Shown one piece after another: positions 47,291 through 58,699 of a stretch of 64,000 nt of DNA. Every line of letters begins with the position of its first letter. Positions within the stretch are counted from its first letter, which is position 1. Under the pieces are notes generated by a model, which searched no databases, was not told the DNA's origin, and saw nothing but the letters and a program-made list of their open reading frames with translations. Origin of the DNA: Pseudeuparius sepicola (Eukaryota > Arthropoda > Insecta > Coleoptera > Anthribidae); assembly GCA_963920635.1 (NCBI GenBank), contig OY987298.1:113574035-113638034 (forward strand), given 5' to 3'. The position numbers and the translations under genes are program-made.

Positions 47291-47866
47291 TTAACAGAAA
47301 ATTTCTAGGGATTTTGTGGAGACTGTCATCTGACAAAATCGGGACTTCTTACAGTAATCGGGGTATAGAATATATCTGTATCTCCGAGAAGATTTTAGTG
47401 GACCTACTAAGTCAATATGTATGTGTTCGAATCTGCCTTGTGGAATTTTAAAGTCAGATATTGGACTTCTAGTATGTTTATTTATTTTTGAAGCTTGACA
47501 GCCTATGCAAGATTTTGCCCAAGAAGTTACATCAGAACTTATACGTGGCCAAAAGTACTTGCTGGAAATAAGTTTGCGAGAAGCACGTATACCGGGATGA
47601 GAAATACCATGTACTTTATCAAAAAGTAATTTTCGTAATTCTTTAGGTATATATGGTCTTAGTTTTGATTGTGATGTTTCACACCAAACTTTAAGATTTG
47701 AGTCAAGAAAAGGAATTTCTATTTCTTTTAAACTAAATTTTGAATTATTTTGATTAACATTGTGTTGTATTTCGATGTTATTTTGTTGTAGCCTGTGAAT
47801 TGTTGTAATGTCCAAATCTATATTTTGATGGTTTTCAGAAATTTCAGCTTCTATGCGTGATATCAT
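47291..47866 (-). pseudogene. pol: Ty3/gypsy integrase N-terminal fragment
   Basis: A 191-codon frame overlapping the previous one. It holds the HHCC zinc-binding region (HGISHPG ... CIGCQASK) and the start of the catalytic core (HIDLVGPLKSS), after which the frame is scrambled. A further core piece with FTRWPEA lies at 46750-46676 beyond about 550 bp of unrelated sequence. Confidence 0.85.
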
Positions 47867-48719
47867 TTGTAAATTGCAAAATATATTCCATATGACGTAT
47901 TTGTCTCGGGCTACGTTCCGATTTGCTAAATAAAGCTGTAGTTAAAGGTTTGTGGTCAGTAAAGCATGTAAAATTTTTACCTTCTAGTATGTGTCTAAAA
48001 TGAAAAATTGAAGCAAATAATGCATATAGTTCTCGATCAAAAGTTGAATATCGCTTTTCTGCTTCAGAAAGTTTTTTTGAAAAGAAAGCTAAAGGTTCGA
48101 AAATCTTTGTTTCTTGGTTATATTGTTCCAGAGAAGCGCCAATTGCAATATTTGATGCATCTGTTGTTAAAAATAGTTTACTATTTTCGTTAGTATGCAC
48201 TAATAAAATTACATCTGCTAACGCGTTTTTAATTTTGTTAAAACTCTCTTGGTATTCCTGATGCCAGTTCACAATATTTTTACTTTTTTGTTTTTGTAAA
48301 TTTGCAATAACCTTATGAAGGGGAATTAAATAATCTGCAAGTTTTGGTAAAAACCGGTGATAAAAATTTATCATGCCTACAAAACGTTCTAACTCTTTTA
48401 AGTTTTTAGGTGTAGGAAAATTTCGTATTATTTTAACCTTTTCTTCAGAAGGAGAAATTCCGTTTGAGGTTATTTCATGACCAAGAAAATTTATTTTAGA
48501 ACAACCAAATTCACATTTTGAAGGTTTTAAACTTATACAATATATACTAAGTCTGTCAAATAACAATTTTAAATGTTCTAAATGTTCATTTTCAGTTTTA
48601 CTGGCGACCAAAATATCATCTAAATAACAAAATGTAAAATCTAAACCGTCAAGTACTTCATTCATAAATCTTTGAAAAGTTTGTGCAGCATTTCTCAATC
48701 CGAACGGCATAGGAACCAT
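47844..48719 (-). pseudogene. pol: Ty3/gypsy reverse transcriptase-RNase H fragment
   Basis: A 291-codon frame: MPFGLRNAAQTFQRFMNEVL, the catalytic CYLDDILVAS block, FLGHEI, FVGMINFYHRFLP (connection), then RNase H with TTDASNIAIGASLEQ and FTDHKPLTTA. The wording is closest to CsRn1-like insect elements, as I recall that clade. The N-terminal fingers are missing. Confidence 0.88.
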
Positions 48720-49211
48720 TGTGGTGTTGTCGTTAGTGGCTTATTATAGAATAAAAGACTTTTTGTGATGTTCTTTAAATGTCTGACATTCGTTGTTATT
48801 TATTGATTATTTTTATATGCCTACTTTTACATTTTTAACAAATAAAGGTATCTACCATTATTACATGTAAATATTATATATATATGGTGGAGATACACCA
48901 TACCTATTTTGCATAGTGTCTACTTTTATAACTATACAAATCTATAAAATCTTTATTTTTGGACATATTCGCCTGAACTTATTTTGTTTCGAATTATTTC
49001 AAATGTGACACATCAGCACACCCAAAAGCCTCCATATACCAAACACAAAAACTATACAAGATGTTTCATCTATCAGGAAGTCAAAGTTGGGCAAAACAAG
49101 AATGTTAAAATCACCTGGCGAGTCAAGTATGCCATGGAATTACCTCAAAACAAACAACACACAAACAAAATGTATGTGGTCAGCAGGATCACACAAAGTT
49201 GTGTCTAAAGG

Positions 49212-50038
49212 CGACACCCTCGCAATGATAATGGCCTGCCAGCTGGCGACGCGAAACGTCACTACGTCATCACAGGGAGGTCGGGAGGTTGCTTTTTGAA
49301 GTTGTTTACGTTTACTTGTCTGGCGATTTTCCTGTTTTAAAGAACGTTTGTTGTGTGTTGGACTGTGTTTTTTAGTAATATAGGACGTGGAGTTGTATTA
49401 ATAAGGTGGTAAAACAGCAGTGGTTCAGAATAAAGTGATTAAAGTTCAATTTTAGTTTATAGGTTTTAGGTTGTGTCTATAGTTTTGGACTAATTTAAAT
49501 CATGCCGTGGACGTGTTCCGTTCCCAACTGCAAGGGAAACTACAAATACGGTCCTAATGTGTCCGCTTTTTCCTCCATAAAGACCTCATTTTAAGGGAAA
49601 AGTGGATTAAGGCCGTCAAAAGAGATTTTGTTCCTACATAGTTTTCCAGGATTTCGGTTTGGACTGTTGGAGAGTGTTATATCTAACAATTTTACGTGAT
49701 TAAACGTAACCACCTTGAAATCAGTAAGTTTTATGGTTTTATTTATTCGAATTTAGTCGTATCTAGGCAGGCAAATAAGAAATAATCGGCATTTACGAAA
49801 ATTTTACCGGTAGATATCTAAATGCACCAAAACCCCTTGAAAATGTGACTTTCACTCTCGTAGATTATTATCCTTGTTGTAAAACCATGAGCTATATATG
49901 TAAACAATCATTTTAAAGTGTTTTTTTTACCAAATTTACCAAGTTGACACCTTGAAATTTGAATTTGGTGCCTTAGGCTCACCTCCTTTGGATGACTCAT
50001 CGCTTTCAGCTGGCGGGCCTTGTTATTGCGACGGTGCC
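49212..50038 (+). mobile_element. P-like (THAP) DNA transposon, non-autonomous
   Basis: TIRs of about 35 bp: CGACACCCTCGCAATGATAA at the left and, inverted, GGCACCGTCGCAATAACAAG at the right. An 8-bp direct repeat flanks it (TCTAAAGG 49204-49211, CCTAAAGG 50039-50046; one mismatch), the size typical of P elements. Inside is a leader and a broken THAP exon. 827 bp. Confidence 0.82.
49502..49690 (+). pseudogene. THAP-domain first exon of a P-like transposase, frameshifted
   Basis: It starts MPWTCSVPNCKGNYKYGPNV, the C2CH start of a THAP DNA-binding domain as in P transposase. The frame breaks at about 49575; the next part, LREKWIKAVKRDFVPT, continues in another frame to a stop at 49639-49641. 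The rest of the transposase is deleted. Confidence 0.85.
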
Positions 50039-52139
50039 CCTAAAGGCTGGTCCACACGCAAAGATGTATCATACGATTTGCATGCACAAGTAAATCGTTA
50101 CAAATCCAGTGCGTCCACATTATAACAACTTATCGTAGTAAAGCTGTAATTTTCGCTTGATACAATAATCATGGAGGAAGGGTTTTTGGAGTATTTTGAC
50201 GTTTTGTTTAAATGTTAAAAGGAAGAGGGAAATCAGATAACGTTTAAATAGAACTAGATGGTGTAAAGCATGGTTATTGAAACGAAGTCTATTTTACCAT
50301 TGAATTCTATTATAAAATTATGCGAAATGGTCGACATATTTTTTAACAAATTTAAAATAAATCAGTTATTGTTTTAGTTTTAATTAATTTAATAATTTCC
50401 GGACTGAAAATAGGTAGGAGTCAGCTACCGTCGCACCTAAAAACTGTACAAATCTCGGACAAGCGTACACACATTACGATTTGCATGCGCAAATTTCACA
50501 AATCTATGCTTTTCGGCTCAGACTTTCAACTCTGACGTCCAACTTTGCACAGTTCTGAATTTTGTGCAAATCTGGTGTAACGCAACGATTTATCTGTAAC
50601 GATTTAGTTGCGCTTGCAAATCGTACGATACATCGTTGCGTGTGGACCGGCCTTAATAAGCAATACACATAGTGTGTTTCTCTGTACCATTTCAAAGTGC
50701 TGAATTTTTTAAAAATGTCAGGAGCGGTAAAAATCAAGTAGATAGGGTATATCAAAACTCCACAAATTGAAAACACCTATACATTAAAGATGCCTGCCAG
50801 TTGGAATTTTTGTTCCAATTTGGAGGTTTGGAGGTTTTGGGGTGTCCCTAATTATGCTGTGAAGTCAGATTTTAAATAAAAAAATTGTATTTGTATTTTG
50901 ACAACAGTAGGAAGATCAAAAGAAATCGGTTCTTGAAGACCTTTCAAACAAAAAATTCAGGTGAATATCTCCAAAAATTAAATTTTTATTATTACATTGA
51001 CAGCTACCTAGTAGATAAATGGCGAGTTTTTAAAGTCAACAAAAATATGTGGTGGAATCCATCAAGCCAAAATTGAGCAAATAATCACAATAGTCATCCA
51101 TCTCGCCAATGATAGTCGCGTTGTCGGGATGAACAAAAATTAATGCATTTTTTAAGAATAATTTTTTTATCGGGAGAGAATAAAGAAAAATGACTTTAAA
51201 AGATGTTTAGAAAAATTAGGGATTTCGAGTAGGTACTGTAACGTAAGTGGTGTGTTGGTGGGAAAAAATATTTTTAAGTGCCGCGACACCTAGCGTCGTA
51301 TTTGCCAACAGAGGTGCTAAATGGTCTAAAATTTATTCCTTATCACCATATCCGTTTTTAACAAACAGAGGCCGGGTGTCTAAAAATTAAAAACGTGTGC
51401 ACTGCTAAAAAAAATTAACAACTCATGATATTTCAAAATATTTTTCACTACATTTTCTTCCTTTTAAGGACGGCTGCGGTTTTGACTTGCATGGCCTGCT
51501 GGACTGGCACAGGAAGCGCTTGCCATTCTGGAAGCTTCCCGCCATAAAACGCTAAAATATATCCTTCAGAGTAAGGCTATATTTTGTTTTTATTTGACTT
51601 TGTGATCAAAGAAATAATCAAAACAAATATTAAATTAAAACAGTTTTATTGTGTAATATAAAGCAAAATAAAACAATAATTATAAAAAAAAAACAATTTT
51701 ATAGAGTTATTTGTCCGTATAAAACTTTTTATGTGACATTATTGAAAGCAAAAGAGCTTACCACGTTTAACTCTCGACTGTTCTTACCGCTCCACATACC
51801 CACAGGTTGATCTGAACTACCCCTTTCTAATCAAATATGGGAGACATGAATAACTAATCACGAGGAAGTATTGGTCCACGTAGGCATGTCTGACACCATA
51901 GTCAAGTATCCCCACCATCCCCTCAATACTCAACTGCGGTGGTACACCATACCGAAACACGCCTCTCCGCAAGTAACTCTAGTCACTTCCCATCCGGCAG
52001 GCATGGACATTTTTGACATTCTACTGGCTTGCCGTACCGGAAGGGTTAAATAACTTATCAGCGCCTATGGTAAAAATGTCCGTCTTTTTTTTATAAATGA
52101 AGTATGTTGAAAATAGGAGCCAAAAATATTTTTTCGATT

Positions 52140-52450
52140 TTTTGAGACCAGGAAAGGGGCAAAAATTATTATTAGATCCAATTTTCTAGGGGCGTAGTGT
52201 ATCATGCCCTTAACACGCCATTTACTTCAATTTTTGTGTTGTCAACGTCCTGCTACTATACCTAGTTTTCACGTGTTTGAATTGTCAAACAAATTTCATA
52301 TTTCAAATTTTGAATGGATGACAAACAGCTGCCTTTAATATTGCAAAAGGGCAAATCATTGATTGGTGGGTTATTTAAATATTGTTAAAAAAATTTGGCC
52401 AATAAAGAATTGTGTGGTACCTTAAGAGGCTATGATACTTATCAAATACA
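52140..52450. repeat. Dispersed non-coding repeat, copy 2
   Basis: Matches 25265-25650: GATGACAAACAGCTGCCTTT, AATTGTGTGGTACCTTAAGA and the ATGCCCTTAACACGCC block. About 75-80% similar by eye. Confidence 0.6.
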
Positions 52451-52699
52451 CCTGATGTGCACAACTCGATTCCAAACAAAAGTCGCTCGATTAGATATGC
52501 CTATCCTTTTCCCTTATCTAGTCCCCACGACTACAGAGGCAGCATCGGTGCGTGCTACCCTGAGAAAACTCTGTCACTTTTTAAAAAACATGGTTTAATT
52601 CAATATGAGATGTTATTCCTCATACTCAAGCAAAAGCTTTTTTGTAACTATATAATATAATAATCAATTCAATTACAATTGATATTGAATTCGAATGAA

Positions 52700-53620
52700 T
52701 AATTTAAATGTAATATTTCATTTGATCAATACCATGTTCTGGAAATGATGCTATAATACTTATTTTCTAAGCACATTCTTTTGTCAGAACAACATAACGT
52801 TTAATTTGAGGCCTCATGTTGTTGAATTGAATACGGGTACATTTAACTGTTCATTAATTATACTGAAGTTACAACTACTGTCATTGAATGTTTGCTGGCT
52901 TTGTAATAATTGTACAAATATCAATTATGATTATTATTATTAGTAATATGTCATATTATTGACCTATAATTGACAAAACAGAAATGATGCAGATGAGATC
53001 AATAAATCAATAACATTCAATTTTAGTAGATACAAGTTTTAGTAACCCCCAGTTTGTTAATAATAGCTCTTCTATTTCCATTCGCTTGCACAGTGTCCAT
53101 TATGACTACGAACAATATAGAGTGTAGGGCTGATTCAAAACCTTAACTGAGAAATTTGCGATTATCGTCATTTTGGTAAATTGTTCAGTCCAGGTCATAT
53201 CTTTTTTTTACTAAGTCAAGGTCATAGTTTTTTTTACTAGCGTGTTTGCAATAGGAGATTTAGTTCAGTTGAGTAAAAAGTACTTGATTCAATCTAACTT
53301 GTATTTGACATGAATTCTAAAAATTCTAATAATTTCTTGAATACCTATCATAAAAGTTGAAAGACATGATTTACTGATTATATTGATGAATATAAAAGTT
53401 GCACTTAAGAAAAAAAATGAGGTTTTATTAAATCGTGATTATAACTTCTTATTGCAAGATCTGTTTTGTTCATCCAATGCATTATAATATTTTTTCAGTT
53501 GCTTCTAGGGTACTCTTATGTAGTTTGGAGTAGTGTAAGGGTGAGAATTATTATTATTATTATTATTTAAATAGAATAAATTTAATTGTTTAAATAAAAC
53601 GTGAGACATACAGTTTGTTC
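52700..53620. other. AT-rich stretch, nothing recognised
   Basis: No open frame, transposon end or strong inverted repeat stands out, apart from an ATT trinucleotide run near 53549. Confidence 0.45.
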
Positions 53621-53629
53621 AGCGAATGT

Positions 53630-53745
53630 TCGCCCTACGTCATAACTCCCGTCCTTGTCTGGCTCATGAATATACGACCGATATCCGCCGTATAGTCATG
53701 AGTAAGACAAGGATGGGAGTTGTGACGTAGGGTCCAGCGATCACA
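53630..53745. repeat. Hairpin element with CCCTACGTCA arms
   Basis: CCCTACGTCATAACTCCCGT at 53633 pairs with GATGGGAGTTGTGACGTAGGG near 53713-53733, and CTTGTCTGGCTCATGA pairs with TCATGAGTAAGACAAG further in. Confidence 0.65.
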
Positions 53746-54204
53746 GATCATTTTATTGCCAGGAAATGGGTTCGTAGTGTTCATATTATAGCCAAACGAA
53801 AAAACGTATCGACTTGAAAGTAGTCTTAAAATAATGCCTCAATCATCGTTGTGTCTTTCGAATTATTTTTGAGCGGCAGAAATACTCGAAATTCTTAACC
53901 AAATATAGTTGAATTTCGGGTATGTTTGGCAATTTTTTCACAGTGTCGCATTAGTCCTGCACAGTTCGTGATACACAACGACGATTCTTCATAGCTTTAT
54001 CTAAGCCACGAAAAAAATCAAGTGACAACATTAAGAAATTCTAGTAGTAGATGTGAACTACGAAACCCTTGAAAATGGGGGGTATCGTAGTGCCTTAATG
54101 AAAAATCGGAGACTACTACATGAAAGTACTGAATATATATGTTCTTTCTTTTGAATCATACAAATTACTAAACTTGAAACGTTGAGTGAAGGAATGAATA
54201 TTCA

Positions 54205-54965
54205 ACGCTTCAACCTAGTGGAAAAGGCTCATTGTTCGCAATAACAATAGCTACAAAATGGTGGTAGTCTGACTGTTATAAATACAATAATTAACATGCA
54301 AAATTAAAACAACTTCAGTCTTTACACTAAAATTAAGAGCTCTTTTTTAGTTGCTGTGAAAATTTAAATAATTGATAAAAATAAACGAAACTCATGGAAA
54401 ATATTCTTCAAGTTATTTAAAATGATCACCCTACCTTCAACATCAGACATGCAAAAAACTTTTTATTCAACGAGCTTTTGTACAGGGTTATCCACATAAC
54501 ATTCTACCCCATTATCATTATTTTTTTTTATTTAGAAAGAAGTTTTAAATATAAGAATTGTAGAAAACAATTTCAGATGTGTATTGAAAAAACAAGTGAA
54601 TGTAGCGTTTCGGAAATACAGACCAAAGTTATGTTTTTTAAATAGAATCCGAATCTATATGCTTCAACCCAATTCCAACAGTATATATATTGTATGTATG
54701 TCATATGTTTGCTTCAGTCATTTTTTCAATGGAGCCTCAAGGCTTCAACCTAGTAAAAAAGGCCCATTTGTTCACAATAGTTACAAAATGGTGCTAAAAT
54801 GATTGTCATAAATGCAATAATTATTAACTTGCAAAACTGAAAATACTGCAGTTATCGTTTACACAAAAATTAAGAGGTACTTTTTAGTTGTTGTGAAAAT
54901 CTAAATAATATTTTTATTATTTACAATAAGCACCCTTAACCTCAATATCCAACATGTAAAACTGT
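54205..54965. repeat. Diverged tandem duplication (two units about 525 bp apart)
   Basis: CTTCAACCTAGTGGAAAAGG (54210) to about 54490 is repeated as CTTCAACCTAGTAAAAAAGG (54741) to about 54965, sharing GCAATAATTA and ACTAAAATTAAGAG-like blocks. It belongs with the dispersed repeat at 25265-25740. Confidence 0.6.
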
Positions 54966-55513
54966 AAGGACGGGGCCCTTTTCCGACGCCAATTTACGGT
55001 TTTCAGATTTTGACTATTATTATTATTTATTTATTGAAGTAGGTTTTGACTATTATTATTAATAAATAAAGTTTTCACGTCCTTAGTATCTTTAATAGTT
55101 GTACTGGATAACAAGGTTAGGACTATGCATAAGCAACAAAAAAACTGGTCTAAATTTTGCCGACGTTTCGTCGTTATATTACGACTTCTTCAAGGCTCAA
55201 TAAAATTCAGTTTAATGCATTTGAATTTCGGCACAAGCATTGTGTTGAAACAGACATCTTATCAAATTATTTAAAAAAATTGCTACTCGCAACAATTATT
55301 AAAAACCCCACAGACGACCAACAGATCAATATAGAATTTAAAATGCACCAACAGATCAATATAGAATTTAAAATGCAATATGCGATTACGCGGTGTGAAA
55401 AATTAATTAAGCAAAGTACTTAGCCGAAATATTAGGCGCCTAGTATGCAACTAATTTTTGAAAAAGCAAAAGCACATAGGGCCGGTCTGCCACGACAGTT
55501 TTAACCTAAGCCG

Positions 55514-55683
55514 GTCGCACACCCATCGGTTTTTTTCGAAAGAATTTCTACGGTTTTTCAACAGGACTGTCTGGGAGACATTGAACGCGGTCACACACCC
55601 AGTGTTTCTGGAAAGAATCTTTCCGGCAATTTTAGCAAGACTGGCTGGAGGCATTGAACATGGTCACACACCCAGTGTTTCAG
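55514..55683. repeat. Tandem repeat, about 74-bp unit, 2.3 copies
   Basis: Units begin GGTCGCACACCCATCGGTTT (55514), GGTCACACACCCAGTGTTTC (55589) and GGTCACACACCCAGTGTTTC (55662), and share GAAAGAAT.T and CATTGAAC. GC content rises sharply just downstream (55690-55990). Confidence 0.75.
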
Positions 55684-56641
55684 CGATACTCACCAGTTGA
55701 CGGTTTGGCAAAAGGTCCCTTTTCTTCGTGGTGTGCCGGATTTTGTTCATTTCAGTATGGTGGAGAGGCCGCACGCCGGCCGCTAGAGACGTGTCGGGCC
55801 GGGCATCCCTGCTCCTTTCTAGCGGAGGTCACCGCGGGCAGCAGTCTTGCGTGGCTACAGATGATCGCAGCATCTCTTGGTCCTCGGTGGCAATGTCGCT
55901 GTACTGAGCGTGTTCTGTTACCCCAGTCTTCAGCAAGAACGGGGTTTGTATTTTGAAATACGGCCTGGAAGCATATTCTACCCCTTTCTAACCCTATCAG
56001 CCCCCCGGCTATCCACAAAAATATTTTAAAAATCGGAAGAAACTAAATGAACCTGTCTAAATAGAAGAAATAAATGTTCTGAACGGTAAAATAAAAAATA
56101 AAACACGGAAAATCTAGTAGCTTCGTTACAAAACTTTTTATTTAATGAGGGTTTGTACACCCAGTGCACCTGTAACTCTGAACTTTTGCACAATCCAATA
56201 AAAGTTTCGCATACCAGTGAATTTGTGCAAGATGTTAGGAAATCCCATTTCAATGTGTGATCCAGATAAACCCCTAAAAACTTCACAGGTTCTAGACCTT
56301 CATACTCCCTATCCAGATTTCTAAGAGGAAAAATTATATTGTCTGTCTTGTCCCTGTTCATGAGCAGCCCATTCGCCGTGAACCAAGACTCAGCCTTCTA
56401 CCGTGCAACATCTGTCCTCCACACAACATCCTCCAACGATAGATCAGAAACAAACACAGTTGTATCATTGGCAAACACAGTATAGCCGGCATCGGGGTCA
56501 CATAAAGGCAGATCATTTATGTATATTAAGGAATAGCAAGGGGCCTAAGACTGAGTCCTGCAGGACCCCGACGTCAACCACCCTCTCCCCCGACAGCACG
56601 CCATCAGTCTGTACCAACTGTAACCTACCAGTCAAGTATGA

Positions 56642-57905
56642 TTTAATTGTTTCAACACTACTTTCATGAAAGTTATAAAAGGGAAGCTTATATTATGCAA
56701 CAACAAGTCACGCGACACACAGTCAAAGGCCTTACTCAGATCACCAAAGAGCACTGAACTATACTCCAAATTTTCATAGGCACCCAAAATGCGTGACATC
56801 AGCTTCAATCAGGCGCGGTCTTAGGGGGCGGGCCATGGGGGCTATGCCCCCCCCCCTAATAAAATGAAAAAGTAATAATAAATAAAAAATAGATACGAAT
56901 ATTATTACTAATATTATCTAACCTACAGTGTCCACGGATTGAGTTCACATAAAGAGTAAATAACAAAAAAAATTCGAGTTGAAATTTGAGCTTCTGGAGA
57001 TCAGCGCTGCTTGGTTTGAGACTAATTATTTGTGACATCATTTTACTTTAGAAAAATCACCTTGGAAATTATGAAGAAATGAAGTAATTTTCCACATCAG
57101 TAAAGTGCCCATTTTACGGCAAAATGTTATTAAGGAAACTTGTTCAAAATGAAAAACTGAGTAGGTTTGCGAAATTTCGAAAGTCTAGGCCTATATATTG
57201 ATTTTTTGGCATTTCCCGACTTTTTTTAGAAAAGTGCATTTTGTGTAGTTTTCACATCAAAATGTTATTAAGAAAACTTTAATTGTTTCAACACTACTTT
57301 CATGAAAGTTATAAAAGGGAAGCTTATATTATGCAACAACAAGTCACGCGACACAGTCAAAGGCCTTACTCAGATCACCAAAGAGCACTGAACTATACTC
57401 CAAATTTTCATAGGCACCCAAAATGCGTGACATCAGCTTCAATCAGGCGCGGTCTTAGGGGGCGGGCCATGGGGGCTATGCCCCCCCCCCCCTAATAAAA
57501 TGAAAAAATAATAATAAATAAAAAATAGATACGAATATTATCTAACCTACAGTGTCCACGGATTGAGTTCACATAAAGAGTAAATAACAAAAAAAATTCG
57601 AGTTGAAATTTGAGCTTCTGGAGATCAGCGCTGCTTGGTTTGAGACTAATTATTTGTGACATAATTTTACTTTAGAAAAATCACCTTGGAAATTATGAAG
57701 AAATGAAGTAATTTTCCACATCAGTAAAGTGCCCATTTTACGGCAAAATGTTATTAGGGAAACTTGTTCAGAATGAAAAACTGAGTAGGTTTGCGAAATT
57801 TCGAAAGTCTAGGCCTATACATATATTGATTTTTTGGCATTTTCCGACTTTTTTAGAAAAGTGCATTTTGTGTAGTTTTCACATCAAAATGTTATTAAGA
57901 AAACT
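56642..57905. repeat. Recent tandem duplication of about 636 bp across a LINE-hAT junction
   Basis: The segment starting TTTAATTGTTTCAACACTAC at 56642 recurs at 57278 and continues nearly identically for about 630 bp, through the LINE end, the hAT 5' end with its C-run, and the start of the palindromic element. Differences are a handful of small indels. Confidence 0.88.
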
Positions 57906-58625
57906 TGTTCACAATGAAAAACTGGATAGGTGTGAAAAATTCCAACAGCCTAGATCTACTTTGATTTTTGTTCGGTTTAATTTTTTAGCAGAAAAAATCA
58001 TAGTGGACTTTTGAAATTTTTTTCACACCAATCTAGTTTTTCATTGTCAACAAGTTTTCTTAATAAAATTTTGATGTAAAAACTACACAAAATGCACTTT
58101 TCTAAAAAAAGCGTGAAAATGCCAAAAAATCAAAGTATAGGCCTAGATTTTCAAAATTTCGCAAACCTACTCAGCTTTTCATTCTGAACAAGTTTCCTTA
58201 ATAACATTTTGCCGTAAAACCTACAAAAAAAGGCACTTTACTGAGGTGGAAAATTAGTTTCTTCATAATTTCCAAGGCATACGTGATTTTTCGAAAGTAA
58301 AATTATGTCACAAATTAGTTTAAAATCAAGCAGGGCTGATCTCCAGAAGAATTTCAACTCGAAAATTTGTTGTTATTTACACCTTATGTGAACTCAATCA
58401 TATACACTGTATATAACCAACGCACATGCAAAAAATTTTGTTTACATAATTTTTATTTAAAAAATATATTTTTTTATTTTTGTTATTTTTGTGAGGAACA
58501 TTTTTTTGTGATATCGCCTTATTGAAGTTTTATTGTTATAGTAGGTACTTAAAAACCACCTAAAGGAGTTGTACATATCCAGGTATGCCCCCCCCCCCCT
58601 TCGCAAATGGATATGACCGCGCCTG
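56810..58625. mobile_element. hAT element 1, non-autonomous
   Basis: TIR CAGGCGCGGTC and inverse GACCGCGCCTG, with long C-runs at both ends, flanked by the identical 8-bp repeat GCTTCAAT (56802-56809, 58626-58633). The interior is mostly a palindromic TACAGTG element plus the duplicated segment. It is inserted in the LINE remnant. Confidence 0.9.
56924..58411. mobile_element. Palindromic TACAGTG-family element inside hAT element 1
   Basis: It starts TACAGTGTCCACGGATTGAG and ends with the inverse CTCAATCATATACACTGTA (partly eroded). Arms share sequence with 35363-36122. The left arm is present twice because of the tandem duplication. Confidence 0.8.
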
Positions 58626-58699
58626 GCTTCAATACCCCTAGTGTTGTATTTTTATTCTTTCTAAAACCATATTGATTTTTGGTAAACACATTACTTGAC

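Larger units (their letters stand above)
46597..48787 (-). mobile_element. Ty3/gypsy pol remnant between 68-bp direct repeats
   Basis: A 68-bp direct repeat (46597-46664 and 48720-48787, about two mismatches, TG..CA termini in the right copy) brackets pol pieces in the usual order on the minus strand. These are reverse transcriptase/RNase H (48719-47844), integrase zinc finger and front of core (47866-47291), then integrase core text at 46750-46676. The reverse transcriptase begins abruptly at the repeat, so its fingers and everything upstream are gone. The repeats could be LTR remnants or a by-product of deletion. No clean target duplication was found. Confidence 0.7.
49209..50653. mobile_element. 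PIF/Harbinger-type element split near its left end
   Basis: TIRs AGG + CTGGTCCACACGCAAAG on the left and, inverted, AGGCCGGTCCACACGCAACG on the right, flanked by TAA (49206-49208, 50654-50656). The TWA target is the Harbinger hallmark. The first three bases are separated from the rest by the P-like element. A short broken frame near 50168 (MEEGFLEYFDVLFK, then NRTRWCKAWLLKR) recalls the N-terminus of Harbinger transposases. Confidence 0.8.
48950..50990. mobile_element. Foldback element A, carrying nested insertions
   Basis: TTTTTGGACATATTCGCCTG at 48955 pairs with TCAGGTGAATATCTCCAAAA near 50958. Arms of about 250-330 bp match the foldback element at 60280-61140 (for example CACCTGGCGAGTCAAGTATG here against CATCTGGTGAGTCAAGTGTG there). 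The spacer is filled by the Harbinger-type element at 49209-50653. Confidence 0.75.

Noticed and set aside
55654..56018. Overlapping 100- and 88-codon frames in a GC-rich block
   Set aside because: Frames on both strands in a repeat-associated GC-rich segment with no domain; likely compositional.
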